A stretch of DNA of 64,000 nt from RDXT01 sp033762375 (GTDB lineage: Bacteria; Bacteroidota; Bacteroidia; J057), in contig JANRLQ010000095.1 of assembly GCA_033762375.1 (NCBI GenBank), positions 136,548-200,547 of the forward strand, in the 5' to 3' direction. Both the position numbers and the translations under genes were made by a program. Positions within the stretch are counted from its first letter, which is position 1. The number at the start of each line of letters is the position of its first letter. Below the pieces are notes generated by a model. The model ran no database searches. It was given only the letters and a program-made list of their open reading frames with translations, and was not told the DNA's origin. This document shows, piece by piece, positions 9,670 to 17,783 of this stretch.

Positions 9670-11115
9670 TTACTGCAATGCTCCGGGCCGCCGTGCGCTG
9701 ATCAGGGCATGTTTATGTGCCGTGAGGGTGCGGGACAGGCCGCTGGGATATGTATCAGGCGCGTGCAGGCGCAGGCACCCGGCGGGAAGCCCCGCCAGCT
9801 GAGCCGCTGCCCGTGCCCGGATCGTCTCCAGCGTGGGCAGTTCATATACCTGTTGCCCTTCCCTGAAGATGGGTACCAGCATATCCGTCCACGTATATCC
9901 GTCCAGCGGCACCACTTCCCCCTCAAACGTAACAAAATCAGTACCTGGCGCCCCGGTCTCCTCGCTGTAGATCACGTCGGCTACCCAGCGGGTGCCATCC
10001 TGGTACCGCCGTACCTGCTGGATCCCTGGATTAGAGACCTTGACGGGGTTTTCGGAGAGTTTGATGGCTGGTGACCAGGGTTGTCCCGGTGCCCGCATGG
10101 CAGCGAGTTTATAGACCCCGCCCAGCGCAGGCTGGTCATAGGCTGTCACAAGGCGGGTGCCCACGCCCCAGACATTGATCCGGGCACCCCGCTGGCGCAG
10201 GGTTTCAATTTCGTATTCGTCCAGGTCATTGGAGGCTACAATGGCTGTCTCCTCAAATCCGGCTGCATCCAGCAGGGCCCGCGCCTCGATGCTGAGGGTG
10301 GCCAGATCACCGGAGTCCAGCCGGATGCCGCTCAGGGTATGGCCCTGCACCCGGAGCTTGTACCCAGTCCTGATGGCCTGACGTACGCCTTCCAGGGTGT
10401 CGTAGGTATCCACCAGCAGCACCGTATTGTGGGGCATGGCTTCGGCATATGCGTCAAAGGCTGCGGATTCTTCTTCAAATGACATCACCCAGCTATGGGC
10501 ATGGGTACCCCGAACGGGGATGCCGTATTGTTTGCCTGCAAGTACATTGGAAGTGGCGGCACAGCCTGCGAGGTAGGCTGCCCGGCTGGCACTCATGCCG
10601 CCGTCTGGCCCCTGGGCACGGCGCAGCCCAAACTCCAGGACGGCGTCTCCGCCTGCCGCCTGCACGATCCGGGCAGCCTTGGTGGCAATCAGGGTATTAA
10701 AGTTGAGGAGGTTCAGCAGCGGGGTTTCCAGGAGTTGTCCCAGGATCACGGGCCCCCTGATCCGCAGGAGGGGCTCATGCGGGAAGACCACCGTCCCTTC
10801 GGGCACGGCATCTACCTCGCAGGTCATCCGCAGGGTCTGGAGATAGGCCAAAAAGTCCGGCTCAAAAAGTGGCTGCCCATTACGGCCTGTGAGGGTGCGC
10901 AGATAGGCACAGTCTGATGCCGTGATCTGAAAATCTGCCAGCAGCCTGACCGCAGCCTCCAGCCCCGCCGCCAGGGTATACCCCCCGCCAAAGGGATGCC
11001 GCCTGAAAAACAGGTGAAACACGGCTTCCCGGTCTTGCATGCCCTGTTTCCAGTAACCATATGACATGGTGAGCTGGTAGAGGTCGGTGAGCAGGGTGAG
11101 GTTTGGAGAGGTCAT
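9670..11115 (-). CDS. pncB: Nicotinate phosphoribosyltransferase
   Basis: A 481-residue cytosolic enzyme that makes nicotinate mononucleotide from nicotinate and PRPP, the first step of the Preiss-Handler NAD salvage route. The N-terminus LLTDLYQLTMSYGYWKQG, the segment HPFGGGYTLAAGLE and the phosphohistidine-type motif GTHAHSWVMSF (about 203-213) are hallmarks of the family, as are the phosphate-binding stretches RLDSGDLATLS and ASNDLDEYEI. Length fits the longer, bacterial/eukaryotic NAPRTase form. Divergent from ahcY across a 204-bp intergenic region. Confidence 0.95.
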   Translation of the reverse strand: MTSPNLTLLTDLYQLTMSYGYWKQGMQDREAVFHLFFRRHPFGGGYTLAAGLEAAVRLLADFQITASDCAYLRTLTGRNGQPLFEPDFLAYLQTLRMTCEVDAVPEGTVVFPHEPLLRIRGPVILGQLLETPLLNLLNFNTLIATKAARIVQAAGGDAVLEFGLRRAQGPDGGMSASRAAYLAGCAATSNVLAGKQYGIPVRGTHAHSWVMSFEEESAAFDAYAEAMPHNTVLLVDTYDTLEGVRQAIRTGYKLRVQGHTLSGIRLDSGDLATLSIEARALLDAAGFEETAIVASNDLDEYEIETLRQRGARINVWGVGTRLVTAYDQPALGGVYKLAAMRAPGQPWSPAIKLSENPVKVSNPGIQQVRRYQDGTRWVADVIYSEETGAPGTDFVTFEGEVVPLDGYTWTDMLVPIFREGQQVYELPTLETIRARAAAQLAGLPAGCLRLHAPDTYPSGLSRTLTAHKHALISARRPGALQ

Positions 11116-11182
11116 GGGAAATTATTAATGTATTTTATACACAAATACGAAAAAAAAATCGCTGGGTTTCCGGTCAAGGTAT

Positions 11183-11190
11183 TAATTTTG
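11183..11190 (+). promoter_or_regulatory. Bacteroidota-type -7 element upstream of ahcY
   Basis: TAATTTTG matches the TAnnTTTG consensus of the primary sigma factor of Bacteroidota exactly. A weak upstream element TTTC (11167-11170) lies 12 bases away, closer than usual, so only the -7 box is convincing. Transcription from here would give a leader of about 120 bases before the ahcY ATG at 11320. Confidence 0.45.
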
Positions 11191-11235
11191 CCGCTGATCG
11201 TCCTGGTGTTAGGTGGGAATATATATTCTCAAACA

Positions 11236-11287
11236 ATCCGGGCATCCAGATGCTTATTTCTTCCGGATCCCGTTCTGTCTTAGCGGG
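11236..11287 (+). promoter_or_regulatory. Possible structured 5' leader of ahcY
   Basis: Two adjacent foldable elements lie in the predicted leader. ATCCGG (11236-11241) pairs with CCGGAT (11263-11268) and encloses a small GCAT/ATGC hairpin (11242-11253). CCCG (11269-11272) can pair with CGGG (11284-11287). It does not match any SAH or SAM riboswitch I recognise, and the helices are short, so this may be chance. Confidence 0.2.
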
Positions 11288-11319
11288 TTCTCATGTATGA
11301 CGACTCAATCTGATTTTTC

Positions 11320-12636
11320 ATGTCAATGGTACAAACCCAGTTTATTCCTTACAAAGTAAAGGACATCGCCCAGGCAGAATGGGGTAGAAAAGAGATTCGG
11401 CTGGCAGAGGCAGAGATGCCGGGCCTGATGGCACTGCGCGAGAAGTACCGCGACAGCAAGCCGCTGGCGGGTGCCCGTATCGCCGGATGTCTCCACATGA
11501 CGATCCAGACCGCTGTGCTGATCGAGACCCTGGCAGAGCTGGGCGCTGAGGTCACATGGTCATCCTGTAATATTTTTTCTACGCAGGATCATGCAGCTGC
11601 GGGTATCGCGGCTGCGGGTATTCAGGTATATGCCTGGAAAGGCCAGAGCCTGGAGGAATTTGACTGGTGTATCGAGCAGACCCTATTTTTTGGGGAAGAC
11701 CGCAAGCCCCTCAACATGATCCTCGATGACGGGGGTGACCTTACCAATATGGTCCTCGACAAATATCCGGAGCTGATACCAGGTATCCGGGGCCTCAGCG
11801 AGGAGACTACGACGGGTGTACACCGCCTCTACGAGCGCATGAAAAACGGCACCCTGCCCATGCCTGCGATCAACGTCAATGACTCGGTCACCAAGTCTAA
11901 GTTTGACAACAAATATGGCTGCCGCGAGTCGCTGGTGGACGCCATCCGCCGGGCGACCGACGTGATGATGTCTGGCAAAGTAGCGGTGGTAGCGGGGTAT
12001 GGTGATGTAGGCAAGGGGTCTGCTGCCTCTCTCAGCGGTGCCGGTGCACGGGTGATCGTGACGGAGATTGATCCGATCTGCGCCCTGCAGGCGGTCATGG
12101 ATGGATTTGAGGTGCAGAAAATGACAACCGCCATTCCCCGTGCTGACATTGTAGTGACTGCCACCGGCAACTGCAATATCGTACGCGGCGAGCACTTCCG
12201 GCTCATGCGCGACAAAACCATCCTCTGCAACATCGGCCACTTTGACAATGAAATTGATATTGCCTGGCTCAAAACCCACTACGGTGATACCCATGTGAAT
12301 ATCAAACCTCAGGTGGACCTCTATAATGTGGATGGCAAGGACATCATCCTCCTCGCAGAGGGGCGCCTCGTCAACCTGGGCTGTGCTACCGGTCACCCTT
12401 CCTTTGTGATGTCTGCTTCATTCACCAACCAGGTCCTGGCCCAGATCGAACTCTGGAACCATTCCGACCGGTATGAAAAAGCCGTTTATACCCTGCCCAA
12501 ACACCTGGACGAAATGGTCGCCCGTCTCCACCTCTCCAAAGTCGGAGCTGAACTCGACGAACTCACCGACCAGCAGGCTGATTATATCGGCGTGTCCCAA
12601 ACGGGTCCGTTCAAGCCGGAGTATTACCGGTACTAA
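11320..12636 (+). CDS. ahcY: Adenosylhomocysteinase
   Basis: A 438-residue NAD-dependent hydrolase that splits S-adenosylhomocysteine into adenosine and homocysteine, removing the product inhibitor of methyltransferases in the activated methyl cycle. Conserved segments include LHMTIQTAVLIETL near the N-terminus, SSCNIFSTQDHAAA, the NAD-binding VVAGYGDVGKGSA at about 225, TATGNCNI, and the C-terminal PFKPEYYRY that closes the neighbouring subunit's NAD site. The ATG at 11320 gives the usual family length. A strong hairpin terminator follows, so it is probably monocistronic. Confidence 0.98.
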   Translation: MSMVQTQFIPYKVKDIAQAEWGRKEIRLAEAEMPGLMALREKYRDSKPLAGARIAGCLHMTIQTAVLIETLAELGAEVTWSSCNIFSTQDHAAAGIAAAGIQVYAWKGQSLEEFDWCIEQTLFFGEDRKPLNMILDDGGDLTNMVLDKYPELIPGIRGLSEETTTGVHRLYERMKNGTLPMPAINVNDSVTKSKFDNKYGCRESLVDAIRRATDVMMSGKVAVVAGYGDVGKGSAASLSGAGARVIVTEIDPICALQAVMDGFEVQKMTTAIPRADIVVTATGNCNIVRGEHFRLMRDKTILCNIGHFDNEIDIAWLKTHYGDTHVNIKPQVDLYNVDGKDIILLAEGRLVNLGCATGHPSFVMSASFTNQVLAQIELWNHSDRYEKAVYTLPKHLDEMVARLHLSKVGAELDELTDQQADYIGVSQTGPFKPEYYRY

Positions 12637-12657
12637 GTCATTGTCTATATTCAGACC

Positions 12658-12693
12658 AAACAAGGCAGAGATTTTTTTCTGCCTTGTTTTTTT
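12658..12693 (+). terminator. Rho-independent terminator after ahcY
   Basis: A perfect 12-bp stem (AAACAAGGCAGA, 12658-12669, with TCTGCCTTGTTT, 12678-12689) with an 8-base loop runs into a T tract ending at 12693, 22 bp after the ahcY stop. Confidence 0.9.
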
Positions 12694-12741
12694 GTGCCCT
12701 TTCCTTCATTTTGTACGATCAATTATTCATCACCAACAACT

Positions 12742-13797
12742 ATGAAACCGTACTGGCTTTATGTAGCTGTATCGTTGATAACCTGCTGGGTGGGCTGTAT
12801 CCGGGACCAGGAGGTGTTTGAGCGGGAAGAACTCTATGAGGTGCATACACTTCCCTTTGAAAACGAGGTACTGAGGGTGCGCCGGACCGGTGCCACACTG
12901 CCTAATTTTCTAAACAGTATTTATTTTCTGGACAGCCTTACCGGAATTGCCACCACCTATATCAGTGAGATTTACAGAACCACCAATGGGGGTGTTTCCT
13001 GGGAATTAGTAGTACCATCAGGTGCCTTTGGGGTGACATTCCGGGATATATGTTTTGTCAATCCTGATACTGGATATGTGAATGCAATCTGGAATGTTCA
13101 GACTACGCAGGGCAGTATCTTGCGGGGAGCCTTATTCAGGACGTTGGATCGGGGGGCGACCTGGGACACAGTATGGCAAGCTGACGGAGTGGTATATATT
13201 ACAATGACTTGCAGCCAGGAAGGCACTCCCGTAGTATTTAGAGACATAAACGCCAACACGGCTACAGTCATCAGCGAAGACGGTGGGATTACCTGGTCAG
13301 AGAAGGACTATCCGCAGACCTATATATATAAACTTTTTTCAGGGAGGGGTTACGTAATAGGGACGGGTATGTGGGAGGCTCGGTTGAGTGCAGACCAGGG
13401 ACATACTTGGTCTGGCCTTGATATATGGGGAGACCTATCGTTGCGATACATTTCTGTTGCCGATAGCATCGCTTACTGCCTATTGGATGATAATGTTATG
13501 ATGACAGTTAACCTTCATACATACGCCCTGGGCAAACCCTATACACCTATATACCACCAAGCGGAGGCCCATGCCGTATCAGATACTGAATGTCTGATTG
13601 CTGGCAGGGGCAATCTGGGGATCGTCGAGAATGATTTTTCGGAATATGGGATCCTCGCCTACAGCCGGGATGAGGGGCAGCACTGGCAGGAGTGGATGTT
13701 TTCAGACCTGACTAATTGGATATTCTGGCACAATTATACACCCCGCGCCGGGTATTGTGTCGTCGGACAACAACTGATCCATGTCCGGATTAAATAA
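12742..13797 (+). CDS. BNR/YCF48-like repeat lipoprotein
   Basis: Start taken at the ATG at 12742 because it begins a signal sequence (MKPYWLYVAVSLITCWVGC); the frame is open further upstream without a plausible start. Cys19 follows WVG, an imperfect lipobox, so surface lipidation is likely but not certain. The 351-residue protein has repeated blades with the BNR-type motif S/T-x-D-x-G-x-T-W: RTTNGGVSWELV, RTLDRGATWDTV, SEDGGITWSE, SADQGHTWSG, SRDEGQHWQE. These form a beta-propeller like YCF48 or sialidase-type repeats; no catalytic residues are evident, so binding rather than enzyme activity is likely. Single gene between ahcY and a convergent gene. Confidence 0.8.
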   Translation: MKPYWLYVAVSLITCWVGCIRDQEVFEREELYEVHTLPFENEVLRVRRTGATLPNFLNSIYFLDSLTGIATTYISEIYRTTNGGVSWELVVPSGAFGVTFRDICFVNPDTGYVNAIWNVQTTQGSILRGALFRTLDRGATWDTVWQADGVVYITMTCSQEGTPVVFRDINANTATVISEDGGITWSEKDYPQTYIYKLFSGRGYVIGTGMWEARLSADQGHTWSGLDIWGDLSLRYISVADSIAYCLLDDNVMMTVNLHTYALGKPYTPIYHQAEAHAVSDTECLIAGRGNLGIVENDFSEYGILAYSRDEGQHWQEWMFSDLTNWIFWHNYTPRAGYCVVGQQLIHVRIK

Positions 13798-13800
13798 AAG

Positions 13801-13840
13801 AGCCGGAGGCCAGTACCTGGGTCAGGACGGGCCTCCGGCT
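13801..13840. terminator. Bidirectional terminator between convergent genes
   Basis: An 11-bp perfect inverted repeat (AGCCGGAGGCC, 13801-13811, with GGCCTCCGGCT, 13830-13840) lies between the stops of the plus-strand BNR gene (13797) and the minus-strand DNRLRE gene (13856). The 18-base loop is long. Confidence 0.65.
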
Positions 13841-13855
13841 ATAAGGATGGTGCGC

Positions 13856-15820
13856 TTACTGCCGCTGTAGCGTGAAGATGCCCGTTTTATCTCCGGCTTC
13901 CACCCGCAGCAGGTACATACCCGCAGCGAGGTCGCCGATTGACAGGGTCAGCTCCGAAACCTGCCGGGCATGATACACCTGCATCATGCGTCCCTGCGCG
14001 TCGTACACCGCTGCCTGAACCCGTGCGTAGGGTTGATCCAGCTGTAACTGTACCTGATCAGCAGCAGGATTGGGGAAAATCCGCAGATCAAGCTGCCCCA
14101 GCCGGGGATCCGTGCTCACCTGGGTGACGGCTGTACACGCGGAGGTATCGGTGCAAGCGCCTTTGGTGATCGCTACGGCATAACTGCCGTTGCGCACCGG
14201 CACAAAACTCTGGTCCGTAGCACCGGGTATCGGGGCGAGTCCTTGTCCGCAGTCCAGCCATTGATAGGTCACCTCAGACATGACGGCCTGGAGGGTAGGG
14301 GGGAAGTTAGGCACGAGGGTAATGGTTGGATCCAGCTCCGTCACCTGGAGGCTCAGGTTCACGACCGAGTCACAACCGGCGGCTGAGACGAAGGTCTGGG
14401 TATATTGACCTGCTTGCGTAAGGTTTTGATTACCAAATTGATAGGTTTCTTCTTTGCAAATAGTGGCGCTAAAGGACAAGGTCAGCGGAGCCGAAACCTC
14501 CAGGTGGAGGGTCACGGTCGAGTCACACCCTTGGGAAGCCGTAAAAACAGCTGTATAAGTCCCGGTATTCACCAGGGTCTGCCCGCCAAACAAGAGGGTG
14601 TCTCCCTGGCAAATGGTGAGGCTGTCGGTTGTTTCAAATTCTGCCAGAACAGACAGGTTTTGGGTGAGCGTGTCCGGGCATAGGCCTGTGCTGACATACG
14701 TTACGGTATAGGCACCTGCGGGGCTTGTGACCAGGTCAATGGTACCTGTCGCAGGATCAATGACCAGTCCCTGTGAGCCGCTGAATACCCCGCTGGCCGA
14801 ACCACTGACTACCGGCACAGGAGAAGCTGCTCCATGGCAATATTCATTCGCCCCATATGCAAAGGACACTTCGGGTCGTACTACCACCGTGATGCTGTCA
14901 CACAGGCCGGGTGTCACACATCCGCCCTCGGCCCGCACATAATAGGTGGTAGTGGTACCGGGGGCCAGGGTGAAAACTTCCAGCGTATCTGCGATGAGGC
15001 TGTTGCCGCTGCAGGCGCCGGTATAGATATGCCATTGGAGGGCATCATTGAGGGTGCCAAATACAGACAGGTCCACCGTCGCGCCGGGGCAGATGGTGTC
15101 CGCGCTGAGCACCAGGCTGTCAATGAAAGGTGCTGCGCAAGCTACTCCGTAGGTAACGGTCAGTTTGGGGCGATTGGCCGGGATGCTGGCCTCCCGGCTG
15201 TTAAAACGCTGGGTGGACTGGACGGATCCTTCATTTCCGATGACGATCCAGCCAAAGTTGGTACCAGGGTTGTCTACCCAGCCCTGGACATCTGCCATTA
15301 TCTGGGTCGAAGTCCAGTTGTACGGACCAAAATTGCCTATAGATACGGTAGCCGAGGCTGTTGAGACATAGTCACCACCGGGATTGGTCCAGAACTGTCC
15401 TGGAAAAAAACGATGCAGCCAGGTAGCATCATTATTGGTCGCACCTGCGCCCATCCCGCCCCCGCCGGTAGTCGCCACAGAGGTACCTTCACCCCAGTCC
15501 TGGGTCAGCAGGTGTACCGAGACGGGATTGGGACCCAGCCCCCCGAGGCTTTTGGTCATGGTCAGGGTCGCGCTGGTGATGGTAGAACCTGCCGGGATGC
15601 CCGAAAGGTCAAACTTGAGCAGGCCCCTGCGGATCACACTGTTGTTCGTCACACCTGCATATATGTCAGCACCCGCACCATTTGAAAAAGCACCGTTTTC
15701 GTCTTCGTAGAGGGTATTGTCCTGAACCGGATTCAGGACCACGGTCACTTGGGCCGGCAGCAGCCTCGTCAGGGCGACCAGCAATCCTGTGAGCAGTAAG
15801 CGGTAGATGTTGTTCATCAT
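13856..15820 (-). CDS. DNRLRE-domain surface protein with T9SS type A sorting domain
   Basis: A 654-residue exported protein. Signal peptide about 1-24 (LLLTGLLVALTRLLPAQ). Residues about 25-225 form a DNRLRE (disaggregatase-related) module: QDNTLYEDENGAFSNGAG, RRGLLKFDLSGIPAGSTI, NDATWLHRFFPG, and RPKLTVTYG at its end. Ig-like segments with repeated CQGDTLLFGGQTL / CKEETYQFGNQNL units follow. The C-terminus LRIFPNPAADQVQLQL...GMYLLRVEAG is a T9SS type A sorting domain. DNRLRE modules occur on enzymes and adhesins that bind polysaccharide or cell walls; here no catalytic domain is visible. Confidence 0.88.
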   Translation of the reverse strand: MMNNIYRLLLTGLLVALTRLLPAQVTVVLNPVQDNTLYEDENGAFSNGAGADIYAGVTNNSVIRRGLLKFDLSGIPAGSTITSATLTMTKSLGGLGPNPVSVHLLTQDWGEGTSVATTGGGGMGAGATNNDATWLHRFFPGQFWTNPGGDYVSTASATVSIGNFGPYNWTSTQIMADVQGWVDNPGTNFGWIVIGNEGSVQSTQRFNSREASIPANRPKLTVTYGVACAAPFIDSLVLSADTICPGATVDLSVFGTLNDALQWHIYTGACSGNSLIADTLEVFTLAPGTTTTYYVRAEGGCVTPGLCDSITVVVRPEVSFAYGANEYCHGAASPVPVVSGSASGVFSGSQGLVIDPATGTIDLVTSPAGAYTVTYVSTGLCPDTLTQNLSVLAEFETTDSLTICQGDTLLFGGQTLVNTGTYTAVFTASQGCDSTVTLHLEVSAPLTLSFSATICKEETYQFGNQNLTQAGQYTQTFVSAAGCDSVVNLSLQVTELDPTITLVPNFPPTLQAVMSEVTYQWLDCGQGLAPIPGATDQSFVPVRNGSYAVAITKGACTDTSACTAVTQVSTDPRLGQLDLRIFPNPAADQVQLQLDQPYARVQAAVYDAQGRMMQVYHARQVSELTLSIGDLAAGMYLLRVEAGDKTGIFTLQRQ

Positions 15821-15935
15821 AAGTAGGTTAGGGTTGAAAACCTGTATACGTATATCATAACATACAAAGTTTACAAACCCTACCTGTCACCTTCAAAAAG
15901 ATGAAATAAGCCGTACCAATTTCCGGGCTGAAATA

Positions 15936-16325
15936 TCAGGCGGTATCGAAACGTATGAGTTTAGGAATAAAAAACAGGGGATACAGGAACAAAAATAAGT
16001 TGGGTATCCACCAGGTCAGGTCGTAGTCGTGGCGCAGCACCCAAAAGGCGATGGCTTGTAAACCTGAGACACTCGTCAGCACCAGTGAAATAAGCGCCAG
16101 CGCCTGCCAGCGCGACGCCTGCCGCCGGTATAACCAAAGACTGCTCAGGCCGGTGGCAGATACCAGCATATCCAGCGGAAAGAAAGACCAGTTCCAATCT
16201 ACCAGGATGGGGTTGGTGTAGTCGTTGTAGAGGTACTCGGCCGGGATCAGGTGCAGGACCGTGATACCCCAGTAGAGGAGAAAGCCGATATCTGTCACGA
16301 GAAAAAAATACCGGAGCGTTTGCAT
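15936..16325 (-). CDS. Small four-helix membrane protein, DUF5360/YvaD-like
   Basis: A 129-residue hydrophobic protein with four predicted transmembrane helices (FFLVTDIGFLLYWGITVL, FFPLDMLVSATGLSSLWLY, ALALISLVLTSVSGLQAIAF, WWIPNLFLFLYPLFFIP). The pattern LIPAEYLYNDYTNPI-x-DWNWSFFPLD is what I recall of the YvaD/DUF5360 family, for which no function is established. The gene stands between the DNRLRE gene and miaA on the same strand. Confidence 0.65.
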   Translation of the reverse strand: MQTLRYFFLVTDIGFLLYWGITVLHLIPAEYLYNDYTNPILVDWNWSFFPLDMLVSATGLSSLWLYRRQASRWQALALISLVLTSVSGLQAIAFWVLRHDYDLTWWIPNLFLFLYPLFFIPKLIRFDTA

Positions 16326-16407
16326 GTTCGGATAGCTTAGATTGGGAAAGGTCCTGGTTGAGTAGTGTCAGTGAAGCCATGCGGCTCCCGGCAGCCAGCG
16401 CCGGGGA

Positions 16408-17355
16408 TCAGCGCCCGTGAAGCAGTGCATCCAGCCATTCTTCCCTGAATGCGCCCCCTGGTGTCCGGACCGTACCCGCCTCTACCCACGTAATATCCTC
16501 GTATCTGCGCATCCAGGTGAGTTGGCGTTTGGCATAACGGCGGCTGTTTTGTTTGATGCGTTCAACGGCAGCCGTCAGGTCTGTCTGGCCCTGTAGGAAG
16601 GCGATAAGTTCTTGATAGCCAATTGTTTGGAGAGCGTGGAGGTCGGGTGAATATCCCATATTCAACAGGCCTGTCACCTCTTGCAGCAGGCCTCTGTCCA
16701 TCATCTCGTCCACCCGCCGGTTGATGCGGTCATAGAGCCGGTCGCGGTCGTCGGTAAGGCCGATGGTGATGACCTGCCAGGGTAATGCAGGTGATTTGGG
16801 GCCTGTCCTGAATGCAGAGATCGGGTGTCCGCTGCTGCGCCAGACCTCCAGGGCGCGTATGATCCGGGCGGGGTTTTGCCGGTCAACTACCGCATACGTG
16901 GCTGGGTCCACCGTCGCCAGTTCTGCCAGCAGGGGGGACAGTCCCTCCTGCTCAAACGTCAGTTTCAGGGCTTCCCGCACTTCGCCTGATGCGGGCGGTA
17001 TAGCATCCATGCCATACAGCAGGGCGTCGAGGTACAGGGTGGACCCGCCGGCTACGATGGCTACCTCATGTGTCTCAAACCAGTCATCCAGCCACTGCCG
17101 GGCCTCCCGGGCAAAAAGACCAGCATTATAAGGCTGGTCCGGGGTCAGGATGTCAATAAAAGCATGGGGAATATCGCCCCGCTCTTCAGGCGTGGGCTTG
17201 GCAGTGCCGATGTCCAGGTAACAATATACCTGCCGGGCATCTGCGGATACAATAGCCGTATCGTATCGTTTGGCCAGATGCAGCGAGAGAGCTGTTTTAC
17301 CTACTGCGGTCGGGCCTGCGATACAGATCAGGGTTTTCTGCGAAAAATAGCTCAA
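16408..17355 (-). CDS. miaA: tRNA dimethylallyltransferase
   Basis: A 315-residue enzyme that adds a dimethylallyl group to N6 of A37 in tRNAs reading codons that begin with U. The P-loop GPTAVGKT (about 14-21), the substrate motif DARQVYCYLDIGTAKP (usual family form DSRQ, here DARQ), GGSTLYLDALLYG, and the C-terminal KQNSRRYAKRQLTWMRR are all present. Its ATG overlaps the stop of the upstream small membrane protein by 4 bases (17352-17355), pointing to translational coupling. Confidence 0.97.
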   Translation of the reverse strand: MSYFSQKTLICIAGPTAVGKTALSLHLAKRYDTAIVSADARQVYCYLDIGTAKPTPEERGDIPHAFIDILTPDQPYNAGLFAREARQWLDDWFETHEVAIVAGGSTLYLDALLYGMDAIPPASGEVREALKLTFEQEGLSPLLAELATVDPATYAVVDRQNPARIIRALEVWRSSGHPISAFRTGPKSPALPWQVITIGLTDDRDRLYDRINRRVDEMMDRGLLQEVTGLLNMGYSPDLHALQTIGYQELIAFLQGQTDLTAAVERIKQNSRRYAKRQLTWMRRYEDITWVEAGTVRTPGGAFREEWLDALLHGR

Positions 17356-17708
17356 TCCACAGGCTTTTGACGGGTGATCACCCAGGTCATCAGGGTGCTG
17401 AGAACCATTCCCCCAAACTCACGGGCCTCTTCAATATAGGGATAGTCATTCTGCATGCCCTCCGCAAATCCGATCCCGTCTTTATTGGTCAGAAACTGAA
17501 TAAACCCCGGAAGATACCGCAGGAGCCCTGCCACACAAAACAGCAGGGTGGTAAAGGCAATTTTAGGATCTTTCCCAAAACCTGTACCCGATGCTACTAC
17601 AGCCAGGACTACGTACAAGGCCGTCCAATAAATCCAGTCCGGGTCATTAAGCTGAAACCAGGCAAACAGTGCAAAAATGACCGTAAATACAATCCGGATG
17701 GGTTTCAT
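17352..17708 (-). CDS. Transmembrane family 220 protein
   Basis: A 118-residue membrane protein with helices IRIVFTVIFALFAWFQLN, ALYVVLAVVASGTGFG and TTLLFCVAGLLRYLPGF, then a soluble segment NDYPYIEEAREFGGM typical of the small Transmembrane_220 family. Function unknown. Its stop overlaps the miaA start, so both are read from one transcript. Confidence 0.75.
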   Translation of the reverse strand: MKPIRIVFTVIFALFAWFQLNDPDWIYWTALYVVLAVVASGTGFGKDPKIAFTTLLFCVAGLLRYLPGFIQFLTNKDGIGFAEGMQNDYPYIEEAREFGGMVLSTLMTWVITRQKPVD

Positions 17709-17783
17709 ATTTTTTTGTGGCCAACATACAGAATTTCAGGCGTTGTCCAATGCCTGCTGCTAAAAATCATCAATCCCTGCGGA

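Noticed and set aside
11190..11319. Known SAM or SAH riboswitch ahead of ahcY
   Set aside because: The leader does not show the conserved cores of those classes, and the helices are short.
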